A stretch of 64,000 nucleotides of DNA from Klebsiella variicola (GCF_000828055.2 NZ_CP010523.2:496001-560000), one strand, 5' to 3'. Positions 30,652 to 42,606 are shown, numbered from the stretch's first letter. Notes: generated by a model from the sequence alone, not told the origin. Numbers and translations: made by a program.

Positions 30652-30765
30652 CCCCGGACAGACCGGGGTGCGCGAATACTGCGCCAACACCAGGGAACTG
30701 GTGGTTGAGCCAGTGTTATTTGAGTGATGTTGTTACGTGGCGCAACCTGAGAAGTGGATTGCTCG
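30643..30765 (-). ncRNA. arcZ: Hfq-dependent small RNA ArcZ (SraH)
   Basis: On the minus strand between arcB and elbB, the position of E. coli arcZ. The conserved 3' part reads CCCTGGTGTTGGCGCAGTAT, and continues TCGCGCACCCCGGTC before a CCCCGG/CCGGGG terminator stem and six T (30648-30643). An extended -10 TGCTATCTT with GTAACA 17 bases upstream (30772-30800) predicts a start near 30765, giving about 121 nt as in E. coli. ArcZ activates rpoS and represses flhDC and other mRNAs via Hfq. Its last bases are antisense to the end of arcB. The 5' half differs from E. coli, as usual for this RNA. Confidence 0.88.
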
Positions 30766-30884
30766 CTCATTAAGATAGCAAAGCTTAACTAATTTGTTAC
30801 ATGAATCAGTAAAATATGTGAAGCATAGCGAGTAAATCGACATTTTTGACTGGTTTCAGCGAGTTGCATGGAGGAGCGAAAGCG

Positions 30885-31538
30885 ATGAAAAAAATTGGTG
30901 TGGTACTGAGCGGCTGCGGCGTGTACGACGGCAGTGAAATTCATGAAGCGGTGATTACCCTGCTGGCGATCGCGCGCAACGGCGCGCAGGCGGTGTGCTT
31001 TGCACCCGATAAACCGCAGCGCGACGTCATCAACCATCTGACGGGGGAACCGCTGACGGAGCAACGCAATGTGCTGGTGGAAGCGGCGCGAATTGCCCGC
31101 GGCGACATCTTACCGCTGACGCAGGCGCGTGCGGAGACGCTGGACGCGCTGATCGTCCCCGGCGGCTTCGGCGCGGCGAAAAATTTAAGCAGCTTCGCCG
31201 CCGAGGGCAGCGAATGTCAGGTGGACCGCGATCTGCAGGCTCTGGCACTGGCGATGCATCAGGCCGGCAAACCGCTGGGTTTCATGTGCATTGCCCCGGC
31301 GCTGCTGCCGAAGATTTTTGCGTTTCCGCTGCGCATAACCATCGGGACCGATCTCGATACTGCCGATGTGGTCGAAGAGATGGGGGCGGAGCACGTGCCT
31401 TGTCCGGTCGACGACATCGTGGTGGATGAAGAGAACAAAGTGGTCACCACCCCGGCGTATATGCTGGCAGAGAATATTGCTCAAGCCGCCACCGGGATCG
31501 AAAAGCTGGTCGCCCGCGTGCTGGCGCTGAGCGCATGA
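30885..31538 (+). CDS. elbB: Isoprenoid biosynthesis-associated glyoxalase ElbB
   Basis: A 217-residue DJ-1/PfpI-family protein with weak glyoxalase activity, linked to isoprenoid production. The nucleophile-elbow region is [14 protein letters not shown] (Cys at about 136), and the N terminus is [21 protein letters not shown]. The ATG at 30885 has AGGAG 8 bases upstream; an in-frame GTG/ATG region 39 bases earlier is not needed. It overlaps mtgA by 4 bases (ATGA), so the two are co-translated. Confidence 0.94.
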   Translation: MKKIGVVLSGCGVYDGSEIHEAVITLLAIARNGAQAVCFAPDKPQRDVINHLTGEPLTEQRNVLVEAARIARGDILPLTQARAETLDALIVPGGFGAAKNLSSFAAEGSECQVDRDLQALALAMHQAGKPLGFMCIAPALLPKIFAFPLRITIGTDLDTADVVEEMGAEHVPCPVDDIVVDEENKVVTTPAYMLAENIAQAATGIEKLVARVLALSA

Positions 31539-32260
31539 GGCTCCGCGTTGCGCCCTTTGCGCTGCTAAAACGACTGGCGCTGCGTCTGCTGCTGATCGCC
31601 GCCGTCTTATGGGGCGGGGGGATCGCGCTGTTTAGCGTGCTGCCGGTGCCGTTTTCGGCGGTGATGCTTGAGCGGCAGGTGAGCGCCTGGCTCTCCGGAG
31701 ATGTCCACTATCTGGCGCACTCTGATTGGGTCGGCATGGATGAGATCTCTCCGTGGATGGGGCTGGCGGTGATTGCCGCCGAAGATCAAAAGTTCCCGGA
31801 ACATTGGGGGTTCGACGTATCGGCGATAGAAAAAGCGCTGGCGCACAATGAGCGTCATGATACCCGCATCCGCGGCGCGTCAACGCTGTCGCAGCAGACG
31901 GCGAAAAACCTGTTTTTATGGGATGGCCGCAGCTGGTTGCGTAAGGGGCTGGAAGCCGGGCTGACGGTCGGTATAGAAACCGTCTGGAGTAAAAAGCGGA
32001 TCCTGACCGTCTACCTGAATATTGCCGAGTTTGGCGATGGGATATTTGGTGTGGAAGCGGCCGCGCAGCGCTATTTTCATAAGCCTGCCAGCCAGCTGAC
32101 GCCGGGGGAAGCGGCTCTGCTGGCCGCGGTGCTGCCAAATCCGATCCGCTATCGCGCTGACGCGCCTTCGGGCTATGTGCGCAGCCGCCAGGCTTGGATC
32201 TTACGCCAGATGCGACAGCTGGGCGGGGAAGGGTTTATGCGCGAGCATAAGCTGTATTAG
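31535..32260 (+). CDS. mtgA: Monofunctional peptidoglycan glycosyltransferase
   Basis: A 241-residue inner-membrane enzyme that polymerises lipid II without a transpeptidase domain. A membrane anchor covers about residues 13-33. The GT51 domain has the catalytic Glu in [14 protein letters not shown] (about 83) and the conserved [17 protein letters not shown] (about 111-127). It is coupled to elbB through a 4-base overlap and converges on npr; no strong terminator is seen in the 63 bases between them. Confidence 0.95.
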   Translation: MRLRVAPFALLKRLALRLLLIAAVLWGGGIALFSVLPVPFSAVMLERQVSAWLSGDVHYLAHSDWVGMDEISPWMGLAVIAAEDQKFPEHWGFDVSAIEKALAHNERHDTRIRGASTLSQQTAKNLFLWDGRSWLRKGLEAGLTVGIETVWSKKRILTVYLNIAEFGDGIFGVEAAAQRYFHKPASQLTPGEAALLAAVLPNPIRYRADAPSGYVRSRQAWILRQMRQLGGEGFMREHKLY

Positions 32261-32323
32261 CGCGTGAATCCGGCGCCGGGGCTGGCACTGTCGCCAGTCG
32301 GCCGTCGCCGGGAAGCGTGACGC

Positions 32324-32596
32324 TTAGTCTTCATCAAATCCGGCATTAAAAAGAGCAATCACCGCGGCGAGCGCCTCAACTTCCTGCGGACCGCTGGCTT
32401 CCACCTCTATCTGCCGCCCTTTCGCGGAGTCCAGCATCAGCAGGGCAATCACGCTGTTTGCTTCCGCCTCCGTGCCTTCATCGTTGCGCAGCAGTACTTC
32501 GGCATCGAAATTCTGCATCAGCTCAAACAGTTTCATCGCCGGGCGGGCGTGCATGCCCAGCTTATTGGTGATTTCAACGGTCTGCTTTACGGTCAT
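32324..32596 (-). CDS. npr: Nitrogen PTS phosphocarrier NPr
   Basis: A 90-residue HPr paralogue (PtsO) that passes phosphate from PtsP (EI-Ntr) to PtsN. The phosphorylated His16 lies in [11 protein letters not shown]. It ends the rpoN operon and overlaps rapZ by 4 bases. The regulatory Ser region of HPr is replaced by [13 protein letters not shown], as in NPr. Confidence 0.95.
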   Translation of the reverse strand: MTVKQTVEITNKLGMHARPAMKLFELMQNFDAEVLLRNDEGTEAEANSVIALLMLDSAKGRQIEVEASGPQEVEALAAVIALFNAGFDED

Positions 32597-33447
32597 GATT
32601 TACGTTTTTCCAGCGTCCGATGACGAGACTGTACGTTCTTGCCGCGGGAGCGGAAGTAGTCAGCCAGTTGTTCAGCAATATAAACCGAACGATGTTTACC
32701 GCCGGTGCAGCCAATGGCCACCGTCAGATAGCTGCGATTGTTGGTCTCCAGCATCGGTAACCATAGCTCAAGATAGCTCCGGGTCTGGTAAATAAAGTTG
32801 TGCACTTCAGTGTGCCGGTCAAGGAAGGCGGCCACCGGTTTATCCAGACCGGTCATTGGACGCAGTTTCGGATCCCAGTGCGGGTTTGGCAGAAAGCGCA
32901 CGTCAAAGACGTAATCAGCATCGATCGGAATACCGTGCTTGAAGCCGAAGGATTCGAAGACCATCGTCAGTTCGCGCTCGCGTTTGCCTAACAAGCGAGT
33001 ACGCAGCATTTCCGCCAGCTCATGCACCGACATTTCGGACGTATCGACGATCAGATCCGCACGGGAGCGCAGTGGCTCCAGCAAGTCGCTCTCTTCGTCG
33101 ATGGCGCTTTCGAGCGACAGGTTCTTGCTGGAGAGCGGGTGTAAGCGACGAGTATCGCTGTAACGGCGGATCAGGGTATTACGATCGGCATCAAGGAACA
33201 GCAATTGCGGAGAAAAGCATTCCGGCAGGTTCTGCATCGCCTGTTCAAAGATTTCCGGTGATTCCGGCATGTTACGCACGTCGATGCTGACGGCCGCGGA
33301 GATATTGCGGTCAGCCAGCGACCGCGCCAGATCGGGCAGCAGCACGACCGGCAGGTTATCCACGCAGTAAAAGCCCATATCTTCCAGCGCTCGCAGAGCG
33401 ACGGATTTCCCCGAGCCCGAGCGGCCGCTGACGATCATCAGTACCAT
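32593..33447 (-). CDS. rapZ: RNase adapter RapZ
   Basis: A 284-residue RNA-binding protein that guides RNase E to the sRNA GlmZ and so lowers glmS expression when GlcN-6-P is plentiful. Walker A is GRSGSGKS (about 8-15). The C-terminal RNA-binding end is rich in basic residues ([16 protein letters not shown]) and the [10 protein letters not shown] motif sits at about 249. It lies between ptsN and npr, as in E. coli. Confidence 0.96.
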   Translation of the reverse strand: MVLMIVSGRSGSGKSVALRALEDMGFYCVDNLPVVLLPDLARSLADRNISAAVSIDVRNMPESPEIFEQAMQNLPECFSPQLLFLDADRNTLIRRYSDTRRLHPLSSKNLSLESAIDEESDLLEPLRSRADLIVDTSEMSVHELAEMLRTRLLGKRERELTMVFESFGFKHGIPIDADYVFDVRFLPNPHWDPKLRPMTGLDKPVAAFLDRHTEVHNFIYQTRSYLELWLPMLETNNRSYLTVAIGCTGGKHRSVYIAEQLADYFRSRGKNVQSRHRTLEKRKS

Positions 33448-33492
33448 GTACCGTTTCTCCTCAGTACGATAAAGGATAAGGTGCGACTGCCG

Positions 33493-33981
33493 TTATGCGT
33501 CATCGCTGCTTCCTGCTTCGGTGATGATCTCATACAACTCTTCATCGCTCTGCGCCGCGCGCAGGCGACGGCAAATCGCTTTGTCCGCCAGCCGTTTGGC
33601 CACCAGGGAGAGCGTATGCAGGTGAGTCTTTGTCTGGTCGGCTGGCACCAGCAGCGCGAACAGCAGGTCGACAGGCTGATTGTCGATCGCGTCGAAGGCG
33701 ATGGGGGTTTCCAGCTGGACAAAAACGCCGACAGCGCGCAGCGTATCCTCTTCCAGTTTACCGTGAGGAATGGCGATACCATTGCCAATCCCGGTACTGC
33801 CCATTTTTTCGCGGGTGAGGATCGCTTCGAACACCACCTGCGGCGGCAAACTTAACTGTTTGGCGGCCAGTTCGCTAATGATTTCCAGAGCACGCTTCTT
33901 GCTCTGACAGTGAACCTGGCTACGGGTACATTCCTGGTTCAGGACGTTGCTCAGTTGTAGAGCCGAATCGTTGTTCATCAT
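33493..33981 (-). CDS. ptsN: Nitrogen PTS regulatory protein EIIA-Ntr
   Basis: A 162-residue EIIA that tunes K+ transport and other targets according to its phosphorylation. The phosphorylated His73 is in GIAIPHGK. The start at 33981 has AGGTGA 5 bases upstream; a second ATG follows immediately. It is 70 bases after hpf on the same strand. The C terminus (TEAGSSDDA) is shorter than in E. coli (163). Confidence 0.95.
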   Translation of the reverse strand: MMNNDSALQLSNVLNQECTRSQVHCQSKKRALEIISELAAKQLSLPPQVVFEAILTREKMGSTGIGNGIAIPHGKLEEDTLRAVGVFVQLETPIAFDAIDNQPVDLLFALLVPADQTKTHLHTLSLVAKRLADKAICRRLRAAQSDEELYEIITEAGSSDDA

Positions 33982-34051
33982 AATTTCACCTGAGCGCCCC
34001 CGCGCCCGCCGCCGATGTTAAACCACGACGGACGCAGGGGGGCCCGGACAA

Positions 34052-34339
34052 TTAGTGTTGTTTTAGTTTATCTTTGTGCTTCGTTAACTGCCTTGCCAGC
34101 TTGTCGATAAGACCATCGACAGCTGCATACATATCCTGCCCTTCCGCACTGGCATGGATTTCGCCACCGTTGACATGCAGATTCGCGTCCGCAATTTGCG
34201 TCACTTTCTCTACTTTTAACACAATATAGACCTGATTGATCCGGTCGAAAAATTGCTCCAGTTTGCTGAACTTCGCCGTGACGAAGTCGCGCATCGCGGG
34301 GGTGATCTCGACGTTGTGTCCTGTAATGTTGAGCTGCAT
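34052..34339 (-). CDS. hpf: Ribosome hibernation promoting factor
   Basis: A 95-residue short-form HPF that dimerises 70S ribosomes with RMF in stationary phase. The fold is that of RaiA (MQLNITGHNVEITPAMRDFV), ending in a basic tail KHKDKLKQH. It follows rpoN by 22 bases in the same operon. Confidence 0.95.
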   Translation of the reverse strand: MQLNITGHNVEITPAMRDFVTAKFSKLEQFFDRINQVYIVLKVEKVTQIADANLHVNGGEIHASAEGQDMYAAVDGLIDKLARQLTKHKDKLKQH

Positions 34340-34361
34340 AGTGTCTTCCTTATCGGTTGTG

Positions 34362-35795
34362 TCAGACCAGTTGTTTACGCTGGTTTGACGGCGGAATGGA
34401 TAAAGACTCTCTGTACTTCGCGACAGTGCGGCGCGCGACCATGATACCCTGCTCGGACAGCATGGAGGTGAGCTTACTGTCGCTCAACGGCTTCGCGGGG
34501 TTTTCCGCGGCGATTAACTTCTTCACCAACGCGCGAATGGCCGTCGACGAGGCTTCGCCGCCGCCTTCGGTATTCACATGGCTGGAGAAGAAATACTTCA
34601 GTTCAAAAATACCGCGCGGACTGTGCAGATATTTTTGCGTGGTGACACGGGAAATGGTGGATTCATGCATCTCGACAGCCTGGGCGATATCGGCCAGCAC
34701 CATCGGCTTCATATACTCTTCACCCTGTTCGAAAAAAGCCTGCTGCTGTTCAACGATGCAGCGGCTGACGCGCAGCAGCGTATCGTTGCGGCTTTCGAGA
34801 CTTTTGATTAGCCAGCGGGCTTCCTGCAGATTGCTGCGAATGAACTGGCCGTCGGCGTCATTGCGGGCGCTGTTGCCCATTGCCGCATATTGCTGATTAA
34901 TCTTCAGCCGGGGAATGCTGTCGGCGTTGAGCTCCACGGTCCAGCGGCCGCTGACTTTGCGGACCAGTACGTCGGGAATGACATATTCCGGTTCACTGGT
35001 ATGAATGGACTGGCCAGGGCGGGGATCCAGCGACTGGATCAGATTCACCGCCTCTTTCAGCACCTCTTCTTTCAGGCGCGTTACTCGCATCAGGGTGCGG
35101 AAATCGTGGTTAGCCAGCAGATCGAGATGGTCGCTGATAATCAACCGGGCCTCTTCCAGCCACGGCGTCTCTTTAGCGAATTGCGACAGCTGGATCAGCA
35201 GGCAGTCGCGCAGATCTTTCGCCGCGACGCCAACCGGATCAAAACGCTGGATGCGCTTCAGAACGGCCTCCACCTCTTCCAGGCCGATTTCGTCATCGCC
35301 AATGCTGTCGACGATGTCTTCAATCTGAATGGTGAGATAGCCCGTATCGTCGACGGCGTCGACGATGGAGGTGGCAATGGCGCGGTCGGTGTCGGTGAAG
35401 GGCGTCAGCTCGACCTGCCACATCAGATAATCCTGCAGCGTCTGAGTGGTTTCGCCTTGATAGACGGGCAGCTCGTCGTCCTGATAATCCACGCCGTTGC
35501 CTGACGGCGTACCGGCGGTATAGATTTCATCCCAGCTGGCATCGAGAGGGAGCTCGTCCGGCATCTCTTTTTGCTCAAGCGCATCGACGGTATCGAGGGA
35601 CTCGCGGTCCTCCACTTCTTTCGCCTCTACCTCGTCGTGAAGATCGGTTTGCTCAAGCAATGGGTTACTTTCCAGCGCTTGCTGGAGCTCTTGCTGGAGT
35701 TCTAACGTGGACAACTGCAGCAAACGAATAGCCTGCTGCAGTTGCGGCGTCATGGCAAGCTGTTGGCTAAGCCTTAATTGCAAACCTTGCTTCAT
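34362..35795 (-). CDS. rpoN: RNA polymerase sigma-54 factor
   Basis: A 477-residue sigma factor for nitrogen-regulated and other enhancer-dependent promoters. The Gln-rich activator-interacting region I covers residues 1-50 ([20 protein letters not shown]), an acidic region II about 50-110, and the DNA-binding part ends with the RpoN box [10 protein letters not shown] (about 454-463). It is 47 bases downstream of lptB. It links to the ptsN-npr genes that follow. Confidence 0.97.
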   Translation of the reverse strand: MKQGLQLRLSQQLAMTPQLQQAIRLLQLSTLELQQELQQALESNPLLEQTDLHDEVEAKEVEDRESLDTVDALEQKEMPDELPLDASWDEIYTAGTPSGNGVDYQDDELPVYQGETTQTLQDYLMWQVELTPFTDTDRAIATSIVDAVDDTGYLTIQIEDIVDSIGDDEIGLEEVEAVLKRIQRFDPVGVAAKDLRDCLLIQLSQFAKETPWLEEARLIISDHLDLLANHDFRTLMRVTRLKEEVLKEAVNLIQSLDPRPGQSIHTSEPEYVIPDVLVRKVSGRWTVELNADSIPRLKINQQYAAMGNSARNDADGQFIRSNLQEARWLIKSLESRNDTLLRVSRCIVEQQQAFFEQGEEYMKPMVLADIAQAVEMHESTISRVTTQKYLHSPRGIFELKYFFSSHVNTEGGGEASSTAIRALVKKLIAAENPAKPLSDSKLTSMLSEQGIMVARRTVAKYRESLSIPPSNQRKQLV

Positions 35796-35842
35796 GTTCA
35801 GGGTAAATATCTCCGGCTAAAACGTCTGTAACCTCTACCCTA

Positions 35843-36568
35843 TCAGAGTCTGAAGTCTTCCCCAAGATACACGCGCTTAACCTGCTCATCTTCGAGGATC
35901 TGCTGCGGCGTACCATGAGCAATAAGGTGTCCCTGACTGACAATATACGCCCGTTCGCAGACGGCGAGGGTCTCTCTGACGTTATGGTCGGTGATCAGTA
36001 CGCCGAGGCCGCTGTCGCGCAGGTGCTCAATGATGCGTTTGATATCGATAACGGAGATGGGGTCAACACCGGCAAAGGGTTCATCCAGAAGGATAAATTT
36101 CGGGTTCGCCGCCAGCGCGCGCGCGATTTCGACACGGCGGCGTTCACCACCGGAGAGCGCCTGACCGAGGCTGTCGCGCAGGTGCTCAATATGAAACTCT
36201 TCCATCAGCTCTTTAGCGCGATCTTCCCGCTGTTCGCTGGTTAAATCGTCACGGATCTGCAGGACCGCCATCAGGTTGTCATAGACGCTCAGACGACGAA
36301 AAATAGAGGCTTCCTGCGGCAGATAGCCGATGCCCCGGCGCGCGCGCGCGTGCAGCGGTAGCAGACTGATGTCTTCGTCATCGATAATAATATTGCCCGC
36401 GTCGCGCGGCACAATGCCGACCACCATGTAGAAGGTGGTGGTTTTACCGGCGCCGTTCGGGCCGAGCAAGCCGACAATCTCTCCGGAGTTAACGGTGAGA
36501 CTGACATCTTCCACCACGCGGCGGCCTTTATAAGCTTTGGCGAGATTCTTCGCAGTTAAGGTTGCCAT
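35843..36568 (-). CDS. lptB: LPS export ABC transporter ATPase LptB
   Basis: A 241-residue ATPase of the LptB2FG extractor that powers LPS movement across the envelope. Walker A is GPNGAGKTT (about 36-44), the signature LSGGERRR (about 139), Walker [13 protein letters not shown], and the H loop TDHNVRE. It follows lptA by 6 bases. It is essential in E. coli. Confidence 0.97.
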   Translation of the reverse strand: MATLTAKNLAKAYKGRRVVEDVSLTVNSGEIVGLLGPNGAGKTTTFYMVVGIVPRDAGNIIIDDEDISLLPLHARARRGIGYLPQEASIFRRLSVYDNLMAVLQIRDDLTSEQREDRAKELMEEFHIEHLRDSLGQALSGGERRRVEIARALAANPKFILLDEPFAGVDPISVIDIKRIIEHLRDSGLGVLITDHNVRETLAVCERAYIVSQGHLIAHGTPQQILEDEQVKRVYLGEDFRL

Positions 36569-36574
36569 AACGAA

Positions 36575-37120
36575 TTAGTTACTCTTCTTTTGCTGATTGC
36601 CGCTTTTATCCTGCAGCTCAGACGGCACCAGAACGGTGGTGACGCGTCGACCTTTGTCGCTGAAGGCCTGCATTTTTTGCTCTTTCACCAGATAGGTGAT
36701 CTTATCGCCCTTGATATTGCTGTCGAGCTGCTCAAGGTAAGCATTGCCGGTCAGCACGACGTAATCATTCTGCAGCTCGTAGCGCATTTTCGACGCCCGG
36801 CCTTTTACCGGCTTGCCGTTATCCTGCATCTGGTAGAAGGTGGCCGGGTTACCGAAGCCTTCGATCACCTCTTTACCTTTCTCATTGCCCGGACGGGTGA
36901 CCACCACTTTATCAGCGTTAATTTTGATCGTCCCCTGGGTGACGACCACGTTACCGGTGAAAGTGACGACGTTGCCCTGCATATCCAGTGACTGCTGATC
37001 GGACTCGATATGGATCGGCTGATCGGTATCTCCCGTCTTGGCCAGGGCCGGCAGGCTGGCGGCCAGTAAAGCGCCGGCGAGCGCAATCTTAAGGCTGAGT
37101 TTGTTTGTTCTGAATTTCAT
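36575..37120 (-). CDS. lptA: Periplasmic LPS-bridge protein LptA
   Basis: A 181-residue beta-jellyroll protein that joins LptC to LptD as the LPS bridge. The signal peptide (1-27) ends LPALAKTGD. The OstA-like fold follows (QSLDMQGNVVTFTGNVVVTQGTI). The start lies inside the end of lptC (32-base overlap). Confidence 0.96.
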   Translation of the reverse strand: MKFRTNKLSLKIALAGALLAASLPALAKTGDTDQPIHIESDQQSLDMQGNVVTFTGNVVVTQGTIKINADKVVVTRPGNEKGKEVIEGFGNPATFYQMQDNGKPVKGRASKMRYELQNDYVVLTGNAYLEQLDSNIKGDKITYLVKEQKMQAFSDKGRRVTTVLVPSELQDKSGNQQKKSN

Positions 37121-37664
37121 AAGAGGTTCTCACCTTTTCAATCAGCTCGGCATTTTTGCTGCGAAGGTTTCCACGCATTTTCAGGCCGCTGGAATTAAAT
37201 GTGGTGCCGTATAACGTCACCATGTCATCGGAGGTAACGTCCTGTGTGACCAGATTTATCTGGGCGTTATCCGTCGTAATTTTGCGCAGTTGAGAGTCAG
37301 GCGCGAGCGCATTCACCTCAACGTGCCCGTAAAGATAGAGCATACGGTCATTCGTCAGCTTCGCTTTATCTGCCCTGATTGACCAGGTTGGCACCTTATT
37401 GGTATCAAAGGTGGTCATCACCGGCTTGGTAAACCAGGAAACCTCCTGATCGGAAAAGTATTCCACATGCTCGGCAATCAGCCGATAGCTCAGGGCGCCT
37501 TCCGGGCTGTACACGACGGTGTCGGTATGTTCGCTTTTATACGTCGGGTCGTTGGGATTGACCTCCGGCTGGGCCGTGTCGTCCGTATTCGCCAGATTCA
37601 GGCCGATGAGGATCAGCGCGAGCAGCGACAGTAAAATGATAACCCAACGTCTGGTTTTACTCAT
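37089..37664 (-). CDS. lptC: LPS export protein LptC
   Basis: A 191-residue bitopic protein whose periplasmic domain takes LPS from LptB2FG and hands it to LptA. The membrane anchor is residues 7-24 (WVIILLSLLALILIGLNL). It overlaps kdsC by 4 bases and lptA by 32, keeping the three translationally coupled. Confidence 0.96.
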   Translation of the reverse strand: MSKTRRWVIILLSLLALILIGLNLANTDDTAQPEVNPNDPTYKSEHTDTVVYSPEGALSYRLIAEHVEYFSDQEVSWFTKPVMTTFDTNKVPTWSIRADKAKLTNDRMLYLYGHVEVNALAPDSQLRKITTDNAQINLVTQDVTSDDMVTLYGTTFNSSGLKMRGNLRSKNAELIEKVRTSYEIQNKQTQP

Positions 37665-38227
37665 ATTGATTGCCCTTTGGCCTCATCCAACTTGCCCTGC
37701 GCCAATAGTAACAAATCGCAGACTTCGCGTACCGCGCCGCGTCCGCCGTTAATGCGCGTGACATAATTCGCCCGCGGCAGCAGCAGCGGATGCGCATCGG
37801 CGACGGCGACGCTTAAACCCACTTCCGCCATCACCGGCCAGTCGATCAGATCGTCGCCGATATACGCCACTTCATCCGGACGAACCGCCAGTTTGCTGAC
37901 TAATTCGCGAAACGCCAACAGCTTATCCGACTGACCTTGATAGAGATGCGTAATGCCCAGCGTCTGGCAGCGGTCTTCTACCAGTTTAGCTTTTCTCCCG
38001 GTAATAATCGCCACTTCGATGCCGGAGGTCAGCGCGCAGCGGATACCATAGCCATCGCGGACGTTGAACGCTTTCAGCTCCTCGCCGTGATTACCCATAT
38101 AGATAAGTCCGTCGGATAATACACCGTCAACATCGAGGATCAGTAGACGGATCTTAGCCGCGCGATCGAGAAACGCCTGGCTTACCGGCCCATAGCATGT
38201 CGCTAACTGAGCATCAGCATTATTCAT
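37661..38227 (-). CDS. kdsC: 3-deoxy-D-manno-octulosonate 8-phosphate phosphatase
   Basis: A 188-residue HAD phosphatase that makes Kdo from Kdo-8-P for LPS inner core. HAD motif I is LLILDVDGVLSDG (nucleophile Asp at about 32), and motif III/IV is AYIGDDLIDWPVM. It is between kdsD and lptC, all serving LPS. Confidence 0.96.
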   Translation of the reverse strand: MNNADAQLATCYGPVSQAFLDRAAKIRLLILDVDGVLSDGLIYMGNHGEELKAFNVRDGYGIRCALTSGIEVAIITGRKAKLVEDRCQTLGITHLYQGQSDKLLAFRELVSKLAVRPDEVAYIGDDLIDWPVMAEVGLSVAVADAHPLLLPRANYVTRINGGRGAVREVCDLLLLAQGKLDEAKGQSI

Positions 38228-38241
38228 TATTTTTTCCTTAC

Positions 38242-39228
38242 TTACACTACGCCCGCGCGCAGGAGATCGTGCATATGTACCACACCTAGCAGGTGGTCGC
38301 CATCGGCAACCAGCACGCAGGTGATATGACGGGATTGCATCAGGTTTAGCGCATCTACCGCCAGGGTGCCGGGACGGATGCGGATCCCTCCCCGGGTCAT
38401 GACATCGGCAATGCTGGCATTACGCATATCGACGCCGGTATCAAAGACCCGGCGCAGGTCACCATCGGTGAAGATCCCGATGATGTTCATATCGTCATCG
38501 CAAACGGCGGTCATGCCTAAATTTTTACGCGTGATTTCCAGCAGCGCATCGCGCAGGGTGGCCTGCAGGCCGACGTGCGGGATTTCATCACCGGTATGCA
38601 TAATATCATTGACGCGCAGCAACAGCTTACGACCGAGTGCGCCGCCAGGATGAGACAGGGCGAAATCTTCGGCGGTAAAGCCACGGGCTTCCAGCAGAGC
38701 GACGGCGAGGGCATCACCCATCACCAGCGCCGCGGTGGTGCTGGAGGTGGGCGCCAGCCCTAACGGGCAGGCCTCTTTGGGCACTTTCACGCACAGATGG
38801 ATATCCGCTGCGCGCGCCATGCTGCTCTCAGGCCGGCTGGTGATGCAGATAAGCTTCACCTGCTGGCGCTTCAGGACCGGGATCAGCGCCAGAATTTCAT
38901 TCGATTCGCCGGAATTCGACAGCGCAATCACCACATCCTGTGGAGTGACCATTCCTAAATCGCCGTGCGCCGCTTCGCCGGGGTGGACAAAAAAAGCCGA
39001 GGTGCCGGTACTGGCGAACGTCGCCGCCATTTTGCGGCCGATGTGGCCGGATTTGCCCATCCCCATCACCACGACTTTGCCGCCGCAGCGGAAAATCGTT
39101 TCGCAAGCATGGGTAAAGTCTTCATTTATATATTGATCGAGCTGGGCCAGACCTTCGCGTTCAATTTCCAGCACCTGACGGCCTGCCTGTTGAAAGTCAA
39201 AATCCGTGGGCAAATCTATTTGCGACAT
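38242..39228 (-). CDS. kdsD: D-arabinose 5-phosphate isomerase KdsD
   Basis: A 328-residue isomerase that turns ribulose-5-P into arabinose-5-P, the first step toward Kdo. The SIS domain (about 40-175) contains GMGKSGHIGRKMAATFASTG; two CBS domains follow (about 205-328). The start at 39228 (MSQIDLPTDFDFQQAG) matches E. coli length; an ATG at 39246 overlaps the yrbG stop (ATGA) and would add six residues. The ribosome site of both is weak, so coupling to yrbG is likely. Confidence 0.94.
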   Translation of the reverse strand: MSQIDLPTDFDFQQAGRQVLEIEREGLAQLDQYINEDFTHACETIFRCGGKVVVMGMGKSGHIGRKMAATFASTGTSAFFVHPGEAAHGDLGMVTPQDVVIALSNSGESNEILALIPVLKRQQVKLICITSRPESSMARAADIHLCVKVPKEACPLGLAPTSSTTAALVMGDALAVALLEARGFTAEDFALSHPGGALGRKLLLRVNDIMHTGDEIPHVGLQATLRDALLEITRKNLGMTAVCDDDMNIIGIFTDGDLRRVFDTGVDMRNASIADVMTRGGIRIRPGTLAVDALNLMQSRHITCVLVADGDHLLGVVHMHDLLRAGVV

Positions 39229-39242
39229 GATGTTATCCCGAG

Positions 39243-40220
39243 TCATTCAACGAAGAGCGGCGCTGTCCAGAACAGCATCGCCAACCAAACCACAAAGCCG
39301 CCGACCAGCAGTGCGCCAACCAGCCGTCCCGGCTGCTGCTGGCGGCGCCAGCACAGCACCGCGAAGATCAGGCTGACCAGCAGCATCACGCCATAATCGC
39401 GAGTGAAGGCTTCGCTCGCAAAGCTCCCCGGCGCGATCAGCGCCGGTAAACCCAGCACCAGCGCAATATTGAGGATATTGGCGCCGATGATATTGCCGAT
39501 AGCAATGTCATCTTCCCCTTTCCGCGCCCCGGCGATAGCGGTGGCCAGCTCTGGCAGGCTGGTACCTATCGCCACCACCGTCAGACCGACGGTCAGCTCG
39601 CTAATGGCAAAAAAGTTTGCCAATACCGTGGTGTTATCCACCACCATACGGGTAGCCATGGGCATGACAATCATCGCGACCCCTAACCAGAGCAGAGCGA
39701 CCGGCAGCGATCCTTCACGCGGCAGCTCCGCCAGCTGTTCGCGAGTCAGGCTATCGCTGCCCTGGCGCTCCGCCAGACGGGCGATTTTGATGGTAAACAG
39801 CAGCCACAGAAGCGCTAACGCCAGTAAAAACAGCCCGTCGAGACGGGACAGCTGTCCATCGTAGAGCACCAGCCCGGCCAGCACACTGACCAGCAACATT
39901 AGCGGTAATTCGCGGCGCAGAATATCAGAATGCACGGTAAATGGCCTGAGTAAGGCGGCGAGTCCGAGGATCAGAAGAATATTGGTAATGTTGGAGCCGA
40001 GCGCGGTGCCGACCGCCAGATCGATCTGCCCATGCAGCGAGGCCGTGGTGGAAACCATGATCTCGGGCAGGCTGGTGCCGATACTCACCACCGTCATACC
40101 GATGATCAGCGGCGGGATCCCCAACATACGACACAGGATGGAAGCGGCATAGACCAGACGATCGGCGCTGTAGACAACCAGCAGTAAACCAATAATTAAC
40201 AGAGCCGTCGCTAAGAGCAT
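39243..40220 (-). CDS. yrbG: Calcium/sodium antiporter family protein YrbG
   Basis: A 325-residue membrane exchanger of the CaCA family; its physiological role in enterobacteria is unclear. The two inverted alpha repeats are visible: SIGTSLPEIMVST (about 46) and AIGTSLPELATAI (about 217), each in a run of hydrophobic helices. It opens the minus-strand run leading to kdsD and the lpt genes, divergent from mlaF over 209 bases. Confidence 0.94.
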   Translation of the reverse strand: MLLATALLIIGLLLVVYSADRLVYAASILCRMLGIPPLIIGMTVVSIGTSLPEIMVSTTASLHGQIDLAVGTALGSNITNILLILGLAALLRPFTVHSDILRRELPLMLLVSVLAGLVLYDGQLSRLDGLFLLALALLWLLFTIKIARLAERQGSDSLTREQLAELPREGSLPVALLWLGVAMIVMPMATRMVVDNTTVLANFFAISELTVGLTVVAIGTSLPELATAIAGARKGEDDIAIGNIIGANILNIALVLGLPALIAPGSFASEAFTRDYGVMLLVSLIFAVLCWRRQQQPGRLVGALLVGGFVVWLAMLFWTAPLFVE

Positions 40221-40429
40221 CTAAAGTCCTTTCTTCAGGTATAATCGTCGCCTCGCTGGGTTATCCCTACGCAGCGTAACGAATTCTTAATTTTGACTTT
40301 ATGTGTGCCAAAAGTAAAACAAATGCCAGCTTTCGCTAACCTGTGCAGGTAAGATTCTGTAAAAATGTTGTGATTGTGGCGCAAGAAAGGGCCATGCTTG
40401 CCCGTCAGGTGTTTAGTAAGGATGATTTT

Positions 40430-42032
<1,603 letters not shown>

Positions 42033-42036
42033 GTTC

Positions 42037-42588
42037 ATGCAAACGAAAAAAAATGAAATCTGGGTAGGGGTGTTCTTACTGGTGGCGCTGCTGGCGGCGC
42101 TGTTTGTCTGCCTGAAGGCGGCGAACGTCACCTCGCTACGTACTGAGCCGACTTACCGCCTTTACGCGACCTTCGATAACATCGGCGGCCTGAAGGCGCG
42201 TTCGCCGGTACGCATCGGCGGTGTGGTTGTGGGACGGGTAGCGGACATCACTCTCGACCCGAAAACCTATCTGCCACGCGTGGAGCTCGATATCGATGAG
42301 CGCTACAACCATATCCCGGATACCAGTTCGTTGGCGATCCGCACCTCGGGTCTGCTGGGCGAACAGTATCTGGCGCTGAACGTCGGTTTTGAAGACCCGG
42401 ACCTTGGGACGACTATCCTTAAAGACGGCGGTACTATCCAGGACACCAAGTCCGCCATGGTGCTGGAAGATCTGATTGGTCAGTTCCTTTATAACAGCAA
42501 GGGCGGCGACAATCAGAATTCTGGCAATGATAAGGCCGAGGCAGAAGGTCATACTGACGCGACGCCGGCAGCCGGCACGACGCATTAA
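42037..42588 (+). CDS. mlaD: Phospholipid-binding MCE protein MlaD
   Basis: A 183-residue membrane-anchored MCE protein that forms a hexameric ring on MlaE. One membrane helix (about 8-28) precedes the MCE domain (FDNIGGLKARSPVRIGGVVVG, about 46-66). The start at 42037 (MQTKKNEIWVG) matches E. coli; an upstream ATG at 42022 lies within mlaE. The Asn/Gly/Glu-rich tail is unstructured. Confidence 0.95.
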   Translation: MQTKKNEIWVGVFLLVALLAALFVCLKAANVTSLRTEPTYRLYATFDNIGGLKARSPVRIGGVVVGRVADITLDPKTYLPRVELDIDERYNHIPDTSSLAIRTSGLLGEQYLALNVGFEDPDLGTTILKDGGTIQDTKSAMVLEDLIGQFLYNSKGGDNQNSGNDKAEAEGHTDATPAAGTTH

Positions 42589-42606
42589 TTTCAGGAGAAA
42601 CACGAT

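Noticed and set aside
30651-30669. Hairpin just after arcB as an arcB terminator
   Set aside because: The T run is on the minus-strand side, so it is the terminator of ArcZ, not of arcB.
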